Source of the DNA: an uncultured Clostridia bacterium
GTDB taxonomy: Bacteria > Bacillota > Clostridia > Oscillospirales > Acutalibacteraceae
Direction of reading: 5' to 3'
Length of the DNA stretch: 64,000 nt
Assembly: GCA_944376655.1 (NCBI GenBank)
Contig: CALWDJ010000002.1
Span: 30,664 to 94,663, forward strand
Shown: positions 50,878 through 59,452 of the stretch, one piece after another
Numbering within the stretch: the first letter of the stretch is position 1
Layout: every line of letters starts with the position of its first letter
Made by a program: the position numbers and the translations under genes
The notes under the pieces: model-generated
Databases searched by the model: none
Told to the model about the DNA's origin: nothing
The model's input: only the letters and a program-made list of their open reading frames with translations

Positions 50878-52839
50878 ATGCCGGACAAGTTTATTTTACA
50901 TTCAAATTATAAGCCTACGGGCGACCAGCCGGAGGCAATTCAAAAACTCACCGAAGGGGTTGAAAAAGGCTTTACAGAGCAGGTTTTACTGGGTGTTACA
51001 GGTTCGGGAAAAACTTTTACAATGGCAAATATTATCGCCAATGTCAACCGCCCGACGCTTGTTCTCGCTCACAACAAAACACTCGCCGCACAACTTTGCA
51101 GTGAGTTCAGAGAATTCTTCCCTGAGAATGCGGTAGAGTATTTTGTCTCCTATTATGATTACTATCAGCCTGAAGCCTATATACCGGGAACCGACACATA
51201 TATCGAAAAGGATTCGGCGATAAACGATGAAATCGATAAGCTGCGCCATTCCGCCACCTGCGCTCTCTCTGAACGGCGCGACGTTATAATTGTGGCGAGC
51301 GTGTCCTGCATTTATTCGCTCGGAGATCCTATCGATTATAAGAATATGGTAATATCGCTGCGCACCGGAATGGAAAAAAGCCGTGACGAGCTGCTTGCGA
51401 AGCTCGTTGACCTTCAGTACGAGAGAAACGATATAAATTTTGTGCGGAACAAATTCAGAGTCAGGGGAGACACGGTAGAGATTTTTCCGGCAAACGCCTA
51501 CGAAAACGCCGTCCGTGTAGAATTTTTCGGTGACGAGATAGACCGCATAAGCGAGATAAACACGGTAACGGGAGAAATCAAGGCGATTCTATCGCATACG
51601 GCTATATATCCGGCGTCGCATTATATCGTGTCGCATGATAAGCTGGAGGAGGCGATAAAGGAAATAAAGGACGAGCTTGAGGAACGTGTCGCGTATTTTA
51701 CCGAAAACGGACAGCTTATTGAGGCTCAGCGCATACGTCAGCGAACCGAATACGATATTGAGATGCTGCGTGAAATAGGCACCTGCAAGGGCGTTGAGAA
51801 TTACTCAAGAGTGCTGTCGCGCAGAAAACCCGGAAGCGTTCCGTCCACCTTGCTTGATTACTTTCCGGACGATTTTCTGCTTTTTGTCGATGAGTCGCAC
51901 GTTACGCTGCCGCAGGTGAGGGGAATGTATGGCGGAGACCGGGCGCGCAAGGAAAACCTTGTGAAATACGGATTCAGACTGCCGTCGGCTTTTGATAACA
52001 GACCGCTTAATTTTGAGGAGTTTTACAGTCATATAAATCAGGCGGTTTTCGTCTCGGCAACGCCGGGAGATTTCGAGAAGCAGCACGCGGCGCAGATTGT
52101 CGAGCAGGTAATTCGCCCGACCGGACTGCTTGACCCGAAGATTTCGGTAAGACCGAGCGAGGGGCAGATCGACGATCTCGTTTCCGAAATAAATATACGC
52201 ACCGGCAGGGGAGAACGCGTGCTGGTCACTACGCTTACCAAAAAAATGGCGGAGGATCTAACCGAGTATCTCGGAGGGCTTTCTGTTAAGGTAAGGTATA
52301 TGCATTACGATATTGACACTATGGAGCGTATGGAGATAATACGTGATCTGCGCCTCGGCGAATTTGACGTTCTTGTGGGAATCAACCTTCTGCGTGAGGG
52401 CCTCGATATTCCGGAGGTTTCGCTTGTGGTCATACTTGATGCCGACAAGGAAGGCTTCCTGCGCAGCGAGACGTCGCTTGTTCAGACGGTGGGACGCGCG
52501 GCGAGAAACGCAGAGGGCGAGGTTATAATGTATGCTGACAGCGTTACTCCGTCAATGGAAAGGGCGATAACCGAAACCGAGAGAAGACGCTCCATTCAGG
52601 AAAAATACAATAAAGAACACGGAATAGTTCCGAAAACCGTAATAAAAGACGTGAGGGATATTATTGAGATAGGCACAAAGGTGAAAAACGAGAAGCCTGT
52701 ATCAAAGATGTCAAGACTTGAGCGTGAGGCTGAAATCAAGCGCCTGACCGCCGAAATGAAGCAGGCGGCAAAGATACTTGAGTTTGAGCACGCGGCGTAT
52801 TTGAGGGATAAAATCAACAAATTAAGAGAAGGAAAATAA
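50878..52839 (+). CDS. uvrB: UvrB, excinuclease ABC subunit B
   Basis: 653 residues, full length. It has [12 protein letters not shown], Walker [34 protein letters not shown] (beta-hairpin that clamps DNA), [20 protein letters not shown] (DExH-like), [38 protein letters not shown] and QTVGRAARN, and a C-terminal UVR domain ([20 protein letters not shown]). UvrB verifies damage delivered by UvrA and recruits UvrC in nucleotide excision repair. Codons 1-92 lie on the element side of the attR junction at 51133-51153, so the present gene is a chimera of element-borne 5' end and original 3' part, with uninterrupted reading frame. No uvrA or uvrC lies nearby. Confidence 0.97.
   Translation: MPDKFILHSNYKPTGDQPEAIQKLTEGVEKGFTEQVLLGVTGSGKTFTMANIIANVNRPTLVLAHNKTLAAQLCSEFREFFPENAVEYFVSYYDYYQPEAYIPGTDTYIEKDSAINDEIDKLRHSATCALSERRDVIIVASVSCIYSLGDPIDYKNMVISLRTGMEKSRDELLAKLVDLQYERNDINFVRNKFRVRGDTVEIFPANAYENAVRVEFFGDEIDRISEINTVTGEIKAILSHTAIYPASHYIVSHDKLEEAIKEIKDELEERVAYFTENGQLIEAQRIRQRTEYDIEMLREIGTCKGVENYSRVLSRRKPGSVPSTLLDYFPDDFLLFVDESHVTLPQVRGMYGGDRARKENLVKYGFRLPSAFDNRPLNFEEFYSHINQAVFVSATPGDFEKQHAAQIVEQVIRPTGLLDPKISVRPSEGQIDDLVSEINIRTGRGERVLVTTLTKKMAEDLTEYLGGLSVKVRYMHYDIDTMERMEIIRDLRLGEFDVLVGINLLREGLDIPEVSLVVILDADKEGFLRSETSLVQTVGRAARNAEGEVIMYADSVTPSMERAITETERRRSIQEKYNKEHGIVPKTVIKDVRDIIEIGTKVKNEKPVSKMSRLEREAEIKRLTAEMKQAAKILEFEHAAYLRDKINKLREGK
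51133..51153 (+). repeat. right attachment site (attR) of the integrative element
   Basis: Identical over 21 bases to 39603-39623 and situated at codons 86-92 of uvrB, in the sequence encoding VEYFVSY. Rightwards the native uvrB continues (YDYYQPEAY). The element is bounded by these repeats, about 11.5 kb apart. Confidence 0.8.
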
Positions 52840-52854
52840 TTTTATATAGAAAGC

Positions 52855-52911
52855 GGCCGCAGGCATTACCGGGATAATTTTCCCCGATAACGCCTGCGGC
52901 TTTGCTTTTTT
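52855..52911. terminator. terminator after uvrB, convergent with hydrolase gene
   Basis: GCCGCAGGC / GCCTGCGGC with further pairing inside (TTACCGGG / CCCCGATAA region) forms a long stem followed by a T-rich tract (TTTGCTTTTTT). The hydrolase gene converges on it from the right. Confidence 0.85.
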
Positions 52912-52914
52912 AAG

Positions 52915-53886
52915 TTACAGATATTTTTTATAAAACGATACTATTTTGTTAAACGGTATTATATCCATGCGGTCGTACAAATCCGTGTGACACGCTCCGG
53001 GAATCAGCAGCAGCTCCTTGTTTGCGCCCTTTAGGGCGGCGAAAGCGTCTTTGCTGAAATAGCAGGAATGGGCGTCGTCGCCGTGTATCATAAGCACGGC
53101 TGAGCGTATCTCACCGCTGTATGTCAGAATAGGCATATTCAGAAGCGAAATCGAGGAAGTGATATTCCAGCCGCCGTTTGAGTTGAGGGAGCGCGGGTGG
53201 TAGCCGCGCGGAGTTTTGTAGTAGGCAAAATAATCCTTGAGAAACTGCGGGGCACTGTCCGGCACGCTTTCGGGCAGACCGCCGGCAAGAGCGCAGCTGC
53301 CGTTTTTATAATCCTGCGTCCGCTGGCGGGATATGACGTCCCTTTTGGCGAAGCGGGCTTCCTCGCTGTCTTCTCCGTCAAAATAACCTTTGGCGGTAAC
53401 TCTTGTCATATCGTACATTGTGGAGGTTACGGTTGCTTTTATGCGCGTGTCGGCCGCCGCTGCGTTTAAGGCCATTCCGCCCCAGCCGCATATACCGAGT
53501 ATGCCGATTTTTTCCGGGTCGGCTTTTTCGCAGACCGAAAGGAAATCCACCGCGGCGCAGAAGTCTTCCGTGTTTATATCGGGCGATGCCACATATCTCG
53601 GCTTGCCGCCGCTTTCACCGGTGAAGGACGGGTCAAAGGCAAGGGTCAGAAATCCTCTTTCAGCCAGTTCATTTGCGTAAAGTCCGGAGCTTTGCTCCTT
53701 TACCGCTCCGAACGGTCCGCAGACCGCCACTGCCGGCAGCCTGCCCGAAGCTCCCGACGGAGCGTAAAGATCCGCGGCAAGGGTTATTCCGTATCGGTTT
53801 ATGAAGGTGACTTTTGAATGGTCAGTTTTGTCACTTTTAGGGAAAACTTTATCCCATTCTTCTGTTAGCTTCAATTTTTCTGACAT
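52915..53886 (-). CDS. alpha/beta hydrolase, YcjY/dienelactone-hydrolase-like
   Basis: 323 residues without a signal peptide. The fold is seen in KVTFINRYGITLAADLYAP, LTLAFDPSFTGESGGKPR and the nucleophile elbow KIGILGICGWGGMALNAAA. The elbow has Cys where most have Ser (GxCxG), as in dienelactone hydrolases. The acid is probably Asp in MIHGDDAHSCYFSKDA and the base His in IPGACHTDLYD. The substrate is unknown; relatives are esterases or peptidase-like hydrolases. It precedes nothing on its strand before the terminator and follows the lipoprotein gene by 17 bases, so the two may form one unit. Confidence 0.8.
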   Translation of the reverse strand: MSEKLKLTEEWDKVFPKSDKTDHSKVTFINRYGITLAADLYAPSGASGRLPAVAVCGPFGAVKEQSSGLYANELAERGFLTLAFDPSFTGESGGKPRYVASPDINTEDFCAAVDFLSVCEKADPEKIGILGICGWGGMALNAAAADTRIKATVTSTMYDMTRVTAKGYFDGEDSEEARFAKRDVISRQRTQDYKNGSCALAGGLPESVPDSAPQFLKDYFAYYKTPRGYHPRSLNSNGGWNITSSISLLNMPILTYSGEIRSAVLMIHGDDAHSCYFSKDAFAALKGANKELLLIPGACHTDLYDRMDIIPFNKIVSFYKKYL

Positions 53887-53903
53887 ATGCGGTTTCTCCT
53901 TTT

Positions 53904-54413
53904 TTAATAATCTGTCAGCCTGAATATAACGGTCACATTATTTTCTCCGAGAAGCTCTTTAAGCTCTTCGCCTGTAATATCCGTTATTCTGCCGAGCCGC
54001 GTAAAATTATATGTGTTGTAACCGTAATATACGGTCACCGTTTTTCCCTGATAAAGAATAATATCTCCGGGTTCTGCCGTTATCGAGCTGTCGTTTCTTA
54101 CGAGCGGTTCGGGAAGCTCTCCCGTTTTTTCAAAATTGCCGTAGTCACTCATTGATAATGTCAGAGGTCCGTTCTCAAGAAGAGCGGCAAACGCGTCGGC
54201 TGAAGAATTATTCTCAAGAACGGCGGTAAGCACCTGTGAATTTATCACAAGCTCTATTTTTGTATTGACCGAAGCGGCAGAACTGTCATTGCTTTCATTT
54301 ATAATGCTGTACGCTTCGCTTTCGGAGGAATAAGCCGGAGTATTATTATCGGCGCACGATACAAGGCAAAGTGACAGCAGTGAAAAAAGCGTCAGCAAAA
54401 AAACGGTTCTCAT
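53904..54413 (-). CDS. lipoprotein with cyclophilin-like fold
   Basis: 169 residues from the ATG at 54413, chosen because AGGAGG lies 8 bases upstream and the signal peptide MRTVFLLTLFSLLSLCLVSC starts there. The lipobox LVSC gives the anchor Cys20. The mature part after an Asn/Ser linker reads KIELVINSQVLTAVLENNSS, LLENGPLTLSMSDYGNFEK and PGDIILYQGKTVTVYYGYNT. This matches the small cyclophilin-like family often found beside flavodoxins and alpha/beta hydrolases. No isomerase activity is established for that family. Confidence 0.78.
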   Translation of the reverse strand: MRTVFLLTLFSLLSLCLVSCADNNTPAYSSESEAYSIINESNDSSAASVNTKIELVINSQVLTAVLENNSSADAFAALLENGPLTLSMSDYGNFEKTGELPEPLVRNDSSITAEPGDIILYQGKTVTVYYGYNTYNFTRLGRITDITGEELKELLGENNVTVIFRLTDY

Positions 54414-54429
54414 TTTATGTCCTCCTATT

Positions 54430-54597
54430 TCAGACTGTATAAAAGATAATCGGGACAGGCAGATTTCTTTGTCCCGTATGCGGCTTCCCAAGCAGCTTTT
54501 TTCCGGCGTTCAGCAGGTTCTCTATTCCGCAGGCGGCGGTTCTGCCGCATCCGGCGTCTGAAAGAGTCTGACTTACCGTACTTTTAACCGTTTTCAA
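54430..54597 (-). CDS. small hypothetical protein with paired cysteines (55 aa)
   Basis: A leftward frame begins at TTG 54597, with AAAGGAG 11 bases upstream, and stops 16 bases before the lipoprotein start, so it would be the first gene of that unit. The product begins MKTVKSTVSQTLSDAGCG and continues RTAACGIENLLNAGKKLLG. Two Cys lie in a G-C-G...A-C-G arrangement. No family recognised. Another frame here is open in part, so coding is uncertain. Confidence 0.4.
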   Translation of the reverse strand: MKTVKSTVSQTLSDAGCGRTAACGIENLLNAGKKLLGKPHTGQRNLPVPIIFYTV

Positions 54598-54732
54598 AGT
54601 TTGCCCGTCTCCTTTCTTTTAATTATATAATAACGGTTGGTATATAAAATATCAAATACATATATTATATTTATTTACATACTTGAAAAGTATTGGAAAC
54701 TTGTATATAATCAGAGCAGGGAAGTGATACAT

Positions 54733-55671
54733 TTGGATATACGCACACTTGAATATTTTTTAGCCGTGGCACGTGAGGAAAACATAACCCGCGCTGCAAA
54801 GGCGCTTAATATGACCCAGCCTCCGCTGTCGAGGGAGATAAAGGCGCTTGAGGAGGAACTTGGAAAACAGCTTTTTGTAAGGGGAAGCCGGAAGGTCACC
54901 CTCACAGAGGAAGGAATGATATTAAGAAGGCGCGCGGAAGAGCTTGTCATGCTTATGGAAAAAACAAAATCAGAGGTAGCCGCTTCAAACGATCAGGTGT
55001 CAGGCGACCTGCATATCGGCGGGGGAGAAACCTACGGAATGGAATTTACAGCTGAAACGCTGTGCAGGCTTTACCGCCGTTATCCCGGCATACGTGTGCA
55101 TCTGCACAGCGGAAACGCTTACGACCTTTTTGAAAAGCTCGAAAACGGTATACTTGATTTTGCCCTTGTGATAGAGCCGGCCGATTTATCAAAGTATGAT
55201 TATATACGTATGCCTTATAAGGATATTTGGGGGCTTCTTATGAGGAAGGACCACCCGCTTGCCTTGAAGGAAGCGGTAACTCCGGATGATCTTGACGGGC
55301 TTGAGCTTCTTGTATCACGTCAGTCACTTATGCGTGACGGTCTTGAAAGCAGGTTCAGGGCAAAACGCGGAGGTCCCGTTATCACGGCGACATATAATCT
55401 TATATTCAACGCGTCGCTGCTTGTAAAAAGCGGTATGGGCTGCGCCTTATGCCTTGAAAGACTGGTGCCGGAATATGAGGAAAGTCTGCTTACTTTCCGC
55501 CCGTTCACGCCCCGCACCGAATCGGGAGTTAGCGTTATTTGGAAAAAATATCAGGTGTTCAGCAAGCCGGCGGCAAAATTTCTTGAGCTATTGCAGGAGG
55601 TGCTGTCCGAAGCGCCGGATATAGACAGAGAACAGCAGCCGCAAAGCGGTTCGCCGCATTATCCGCCTTAA
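54733..55671 (+). CDS. LysR-family transcriptional regulator
   Basis: 312 residues from TTG 54733 (reads MDIRTLEYFLAVAREENITR); GGGAAGTGA lies upstream, and the 32 codons before it are not typical of the family. The HTH is AAKALNMTQPPLSREIKALE then ELGKQLFVRGSRKVTLTEEG. The ligand domain starts near residue 92 (GDLHIGGGETYGMEF). It is divergent from the small-ORF/lipoprotein/hydrolase unit and probably regulates it. Confidence 0.88.
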   Translation: MDIRTLEYFLAVAREENITRAAKALNMTQPPLSREIKALEEELGKQLFVRGSRKVTLTEEGMILRRRAEELVMLMEKTKSEVAASNDQVSGDLHIGGGETYGMEFTAETLCRLYRRYPGIRVHLHSGNAYDLFEKLENGILDFALVIEPADLSKYDYIRMPYKDIWGLLMRKDHPLALKEAVTPDDLDGLELLVSRQSLMRDGLESRFRAKRGGPVITATYNLIFNASLLVKSGMGCALCLERLVPEYEESLLTFRPFTPRTESGVSVIWKKYQVFSKPAAKFLELLQEVLSEAPDIDREQQPQSGSPHYPP

Positions 55672-55691
55672 TCCCGCCGGCGGAGCCGCGT

Positions 55692-55721
55692 AAAAAAACA
55701 GCGCCGTCTGAACGACGCTGT
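55692..55721 (-). terminator. second terminator of the liv operon
   Basis: On the minus strand ACAGCG-TCG / CGG-CGCTGT type stem (arms 55698-55708 and 55711-55721) is followed by a run of T (the A run at 55692-55698 on +). It lies beyond the first terminator at 55791-55820 and just after the convergent LysR stop. Confidence 0.65.
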
Positions 55722-55790
55722 CGCCGTGCTTCGGCAAACGTTTTATAATGCCAAGCCGGATATGTGATTTTTAATATTGAGTAAAAAGTA

Positions 55791-55820
55791 TAAAAAAAGC
55801 AACCGCATAAGCGGCTGCTT
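55791..55820 (-). terminator. rho-independent terminator of the liv operon
   Basis: On the minus strand AAGCAGCCGC-TTAT-GCGGTTGCTT forms a stem with one mismatch followed by TTTTTT. It lies about 60 bases after the livF stop codon. Confidence 0.8.
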
Positions 55821-55878
55821 GAGAGTGTCAATAAATCATTGTTTTAAATTTATTTTCTGCTTTGACCTGTCCCGGAAA

Positions 55879-56577
55879 TCAGCCTCCGAGATAGGCTTTT
55901 TTGATTGAATCGCTCTGCGCGAGCTCTTTTCCTGTTCCGGAAATTGTTATGCGCCCCGATTCAAGCACATAAGCGCGGTCGGCTATACGAAGCGCCATTT
56001 CGGCGTTTTGCTCAACTAAAAGAATGGTCGTGCCGGCTGCGTGCAGCTCCTTGATAATATCAAAAATCTGCTGCACGAGTATGGGAGCCAGCCCCATAGA
56101 CGGCTCGTCAAGCATAAGTAGCTTCGGTTTGCTCATAAGCGCTCTGCCCATCGCGAGCATTTGCTGTTCGCCGCCTGACAGCGTTCCGGCTATCTGGTTT
56201 TTACGGTGCTTAAGGCGGGGGAAGCGCTCGAATACGTCTTTGATACCGTCTTTTACGTATCCCGGCTGAGTGTAAGCGCCCATTTCAAGATTTTCAAGCA
56301 CTGTCATCTGAAGAAATATGCGTCTGCCCTCGGGTACATGCGCAAGACCCTTTGATACCAGCTTGTGCGCGTCGGTATGGGAAATATCCTCGTCCATAAG
56401 GGTGATACTGCCGGTTTTTGTGCGCATAAGGCCTGAAATGGTCTTAAGGGTAGTGGATTTTCCGGCGCCGTTGGCTCCTATCAGAGCGACAATTTCATCT
56501 GTGTGCACCTCAAGCGAAATATCTTTAAGGGCATGGATATTGCCGTAATAAACATTTATATCGTTAACCTTCAGCAC
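55879..56577 (-). CDS. livF: branched-chain amino acid ABC transporter ATPase LivF
   Basis: 232 residues. Walker A LIGANGAGKSTTLKTISGL, LivF-type text VPEGRRIFLQMTVLENLEMG, signature LSGGEQQMLAMGRALMSKPK and Walker B LLMLDEPSMGLAP. The protein forms the cytoplasmic ATPase dimer with LivG. Its start overlaps the livG end by 14 bases. It is the last gene of the livJHMGF unit. Confidence 0.95.
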   Translation of the reverse strand: MLKVNDINVYYGNIHALKDISLEVHTDEIVALIGANGAGKSTTLKTISGLMRTKTGSITLMDEDISHTDAHKLVSKGLAHVPEGRRIFLQMTVLENLEMGAYTQPGYVKDGIKDVFERFPRLKHRKNQIAGTLSGGEQQMLAMGRALMSKPKLLMLDEPSMGLAPILVQQIFDIIKELHAAGTTILLVEQNAEMALRIADRAYVLESGRITISGTGKELAQSDSIKKAYLGG

Positions 56578-57412
56578 TATCTTCCGCCTCCTTTTTCTTT
56601 CCGAGGTACGCTTCTATAACCGCCGGATTGGATTTGATTTCGTCCGGCGTGCCTTTGGCGATTATCTTGCCGTGGTCAAGCACACAGATACCCTCGCAGA
56701 TGTTCATTACAAGGTTCATATCGTGTTCGATAAGCATTACCGAAATCTGGAAAGTGTCTCTTATTCTGCGGATATTTTCCATAAGCTCGGCAGTTTCCGA
56801 AGGATTCATGCCCGCCGCCGGCTCATCGAGCAGTATAATGCCGGGGTTGGTAGCAAGCGCTCTTACAATCTCAAGCCGTCTCTGCGCGCCGTAGGGAAGG
56901 GAGCCTGCCTGAACCTTGGCAAGGTCTGCCATCGAGAAGAAGTCGAGCAGTTCCAATGCGCGTTCGGTTGATGTTTTCTCTGCCTTTCTGTAACCGAAAA
57001 GATGGGTTACAGACGGGATAAAGCCTTCTTTTATGGAATTGTGAAGTCCGACCTTTACATTGTCAAGCACCGACATATTGGAAAAAAGCCGTATATTCTG
57101 AAAGGTTCTGGCTATGCCCATACGGTTGACCTGCGCCGTGGTTTTTCCGGCGGTCGGCTTGCCGTCGAGCAGTATAGTTCCCCTTGTCGGCTGGTAAACA
57201 TTTGTGAGCATATTGAAAACAGTGGTCTTTCCGGCGCCGTTGGGGCCTATAAGGCCGCATATTTCCGTGCGCCCGACAGTGAGCGAAAATTCGTCAACCG
57301 CGGTAAGGCCGCCGAAATCAATTCCTAAATGATGAGTCTCAAGTATCGGCTTTTTGTCGAGGTCACGCTCCGGCACGATAGCGCCGCTCGGATAGGGTAC
57401 CATTTTATCCAT
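56564..57412 (-). CDS. livG: branched-chain amino acid ABC transporter ATPase LivG
   Basis: 282 residues from ATG 57412, which has GGGAGG about 9 bases upstream and overlaps the livM stop by 8 bases; the frame extends 21 codons further inside livM. Walker A GLIGPNGAGKTTVFNMLTNV, then GIARTFQNIRLFSNMSVLDN and the signature SLPYGAQRRLEIVRALATNP, with Walker B IILLDEPAAGMNPSE. The A/T-rich LSYG-type signature (LPYGAQRR) and the C-terminal AYLGKKKE ending are typical of LivG. An N-terminal extension of about 25 residues precedes the ABC domain. Confidence 0.94.
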   Translation of the reverse strand: MDKMVPYPSGAIVPERDLDKKPILETHHLGIDFGGLTAVDEFSLTVGRTEICGLIGPNGAGKTTVFNMLTNVYQPTRGTILLDGKPTAGKTTAQVNRMGIARTFQNIRLFSNMSVLDNVKVGLHNSIKEGFIPSVTHLFGYRKAEKTSTERALELLDFFSMADLAKVQAGSLPYGAQRRLEIVRALATNPGIILLDEPAAGMNPSETAELMENIRRIRDTFQISVMLIEHDMNLVMNICEGICVLDHGKIIAKGTPDEIKSNPAVIEAYLGKKKEAEDSAEG

Positions 57413-58493
57413 TGTCAGTGACCTCCCCGCTGCCGTTTTTGTTTTTACGTAAAATATTTTTGATTTTTGTTTCAAGGCTGACAGCCATCTGCTTCGCCCT
57501 GCTGCTGTTTGTAAGAAGCATTACGAGTATAAGCACTATTGCGTATATCAGCATGCGGTAATCGCCTATCTCGCGCAGCATTTCGGGCAGTATATAAAGC
57601 ACCGTCGTGGCAATAATTGAGCCTAAAATATTGCCCATTCCGCCGAGTACAACAAACACAAGAATCAGAATGGAAGTGTTGAAATCAAACTTTTTTGCCG
57701 CTATCGTGGAGAAATTCATGGCATACAGCGCGCCCGCCATTCCGGCAAGGGCGGCAGAGGTGATAAAGGCGGTCAGCTTGTATTTGGTTATACTGATACC
57801 GACCGATTCCGCGGCAATGCGGTTGTCCCGAATTGCGGTTATCGCGCGTCCCGAACGGCTGTATATAAGATTTATTACTATAAAAAGGGTGAAGAGTATG
57901 AGCACAAAGCCGGCGGTAAACGAGGCAATTTTCGTGATGCCCACAGCGCCCTGAGGTCCGTTGAGGATTATCCGTCCGCCCGACATTCCGAGCGAGGACG
58001 TGTTTTTTACGCTGAAATGAAGACCGCTTCCGTCAATACCGACATAAAGACAGTTGATTATGTTCTTGATTATTTCGCCGAAAGCGAGGGTGACTATCGC
58101 GAGATAGTCGCCGCGCAGCCGCAGCACCGGTATTCCGATAAGCAGACCCGCAATTCCGGCAAAAATTCCGCCGGTAATTATTACGAAAACAAGTCTCAGC
58201 GGTTCAAAGGAGACAGCGTCCTGAAGCGAAGCGGCGGCAATGACCCCGCTGAACGCTCCGACGCTCATAAAGCCGGCGTGACCGAGACTTAATTCGCCGG
58301 AAATGCCCACCGTGAGGTTAAGTGAAATCGCCAGAACAATATATACGCATATCGGTATAAGCTGACCGTTCAGCGAGTTTGAGAGCATGCCTGCCGACTG
58401 GAGCGGGAACAGTATCGCGAACGCGATTATTACAAGACCGTAGGCTTTTAAATTCGTGCGGGCGTATTTGCTTAAATCTCTGTATTTCTTCAT
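57405..58493 (-). CDS. livM: branched-chain amino acid ABC transporter permease LivM
   Basis: 362 residues from ATG 58493, 6 bases after a GAGGTG site; a GTG 9 bases earlier overlaps that site and is less likely. Eight or more membrane helices with LSLGHAGFMSVGAFSGV and the conserved LRLRGDYLAIVTLAFGEI loop followed by later MGMGG-type text (VLGGMGNILGSIIAT). It pairs with LivH in the membrane. It ends in a charged tail (KIKNILRKNKNG). Confidence 0.93.
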   Translation of the reverse strand: MKKYRDLSKYARTNLKAYGLVIIAFAILFPLQSAGMLSNSLNGQLIPICVYIVLAISLNLTVGISGELSLGHAGFMSVGAFSGVIAAASLQDAVSFEPLRLVFVIITGGIFAGIAGLLIGIPVLRLRGDYLAIVTLAFGEIIKNIINCLYVGIDGSGLHFSVKNTSSLGMSGGRIILNGPQGAVGITKIASFTAGFVLILFTLFIVINLIYSRSGRAITAIRDNRIAAESVGISITKYKLTAFITSAALAGMAGALYAMNFSTIAAKKFDFNTSILILVFVVLGGMGNILGSIIATTVLYILPEMLREIGDYRMLIYAIVLILVMLLTNSSRAKQMAVSLETKIKNILRKNKNGSGEVTDNG

Positions 58494-58503
58494 TTTGAGC
58501 ACC

Positions 58504-59385
58504 TCACACTTTCTCTTTTACGGCTTTGCCGAGCAGTCCGGTAGGCTTTACAAGCAAAACGATTATAAGTATCGCGAAAAGAATCGCGTCGGAAAGCTGG
58601 GAGGAAATATAAGATGTCGCAAATATTTCGATAACACCGAGCAGAATACCGCCGAGCATGGCGCCGGGTATTGAGCCGATTCCTCCGAAAACCGCCGCCG
58701 TAAAGGCTTTGATACCCGGCATTGAGCCGATTGTCGGGGTCAGCGTCGGGTAGGCGGAGCAGAGCAGTACGCCCGCGACCGCGGCGAGCGCGCTGCCGAT
58801 CGCGAATGTCATTGAAATAGTAAAGTTAGTGTTTATGCCCATAAGCTGAGCCGCGTCCTTGTCCTCGGAAACCGCGCGCATCGCCTTACCCATTTTTCCT
58901 TTTTTGGTAAAAAGATTAAGCAGTATCATTATAACGATGCAGGTGATGACAGTAACAATCGCTTCGGAGGTAATGATCAGGTCTCCGCCGAAAAGGGAAA
59001 TCGAGTCAAACGGTACGATCGACGAGAAGCTCTTAGGAGCGCTGCCCCAGATAAGCAGGGCGGCGTTCTGTAAAAAGTAGCTTACGCCGATAGCGGTAAT
59101 AAGCACCGCCAGCGAGGACGCTTTTCTTAAAGGACGGTAAGCAAGCCCCTCAATAACCACGCCTAAAACCGTGCATACTGCCATCGCGATAAGTACAGAA
59201 AGCAGCGGCGGAACATTAAGGGCGGTGGTTGAAAGATAGGAAATATAAGCTCCTACCATTATTACGTCGCCGTGCGCAAAGTTCAGCATTTTCGCAATGC
59301 CGTACACCATTGTGTATCCGAGTGCGATTATGGCGTAAACGCTGCCCAGGCTTATTCCGTTTATCAAGTTAGAAATCAGAGTCAT
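58504..59385 (-). CDS. livH: branched-chain amino acid ABC transporter permease LivH
   Basis: 293 residues. LINGISLGSVYAIIALGYTM then VYGIAKMLNFAHGDVIMVGA is the LivH signature, with EGLAYRPLRKASSLAVLITA and FTAAVFGGIGSIPGAMLGG further on. It has about eight membrane helices. It lies 10 bases before livM and 67 bases after livJ in the transcription direction; GAGGTG precedes its ATG. Confidence 0.94.
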   Translation of the reverse strand: MTLISNLINGISLGSVYAIIALGYTMVYGIAKMLNFAHGDVIMVGAYISYLSTTALNVPPLLSVLIAMAVCTVLGVVIEGLAYRPLRKASSLAVLITAIGVSYFLQNAALLIWGSAPKSFSSIVPFDSISLFGGDLIITSEAIVTVITCIVIMILLNLFTKKGKMGKAMRAVSEDKDAAQLMGINTNFTISMTFAIGSALAAVAGVLLCSAYPTLTPTIGSMPGIKAFTAAVFGGIGSIPGAMLGGILLGVIEIFATSYISSQLSDAILFAILIIVLLVKPTGLLGKAVKEKV

Positions 59386-59452
59386 GCTTACACCTCTTCA
59401 GAATATGGGAAAGTGGGGTAAAAACCCCGCTTTCCTGTTGTTTCTTTTGCTT

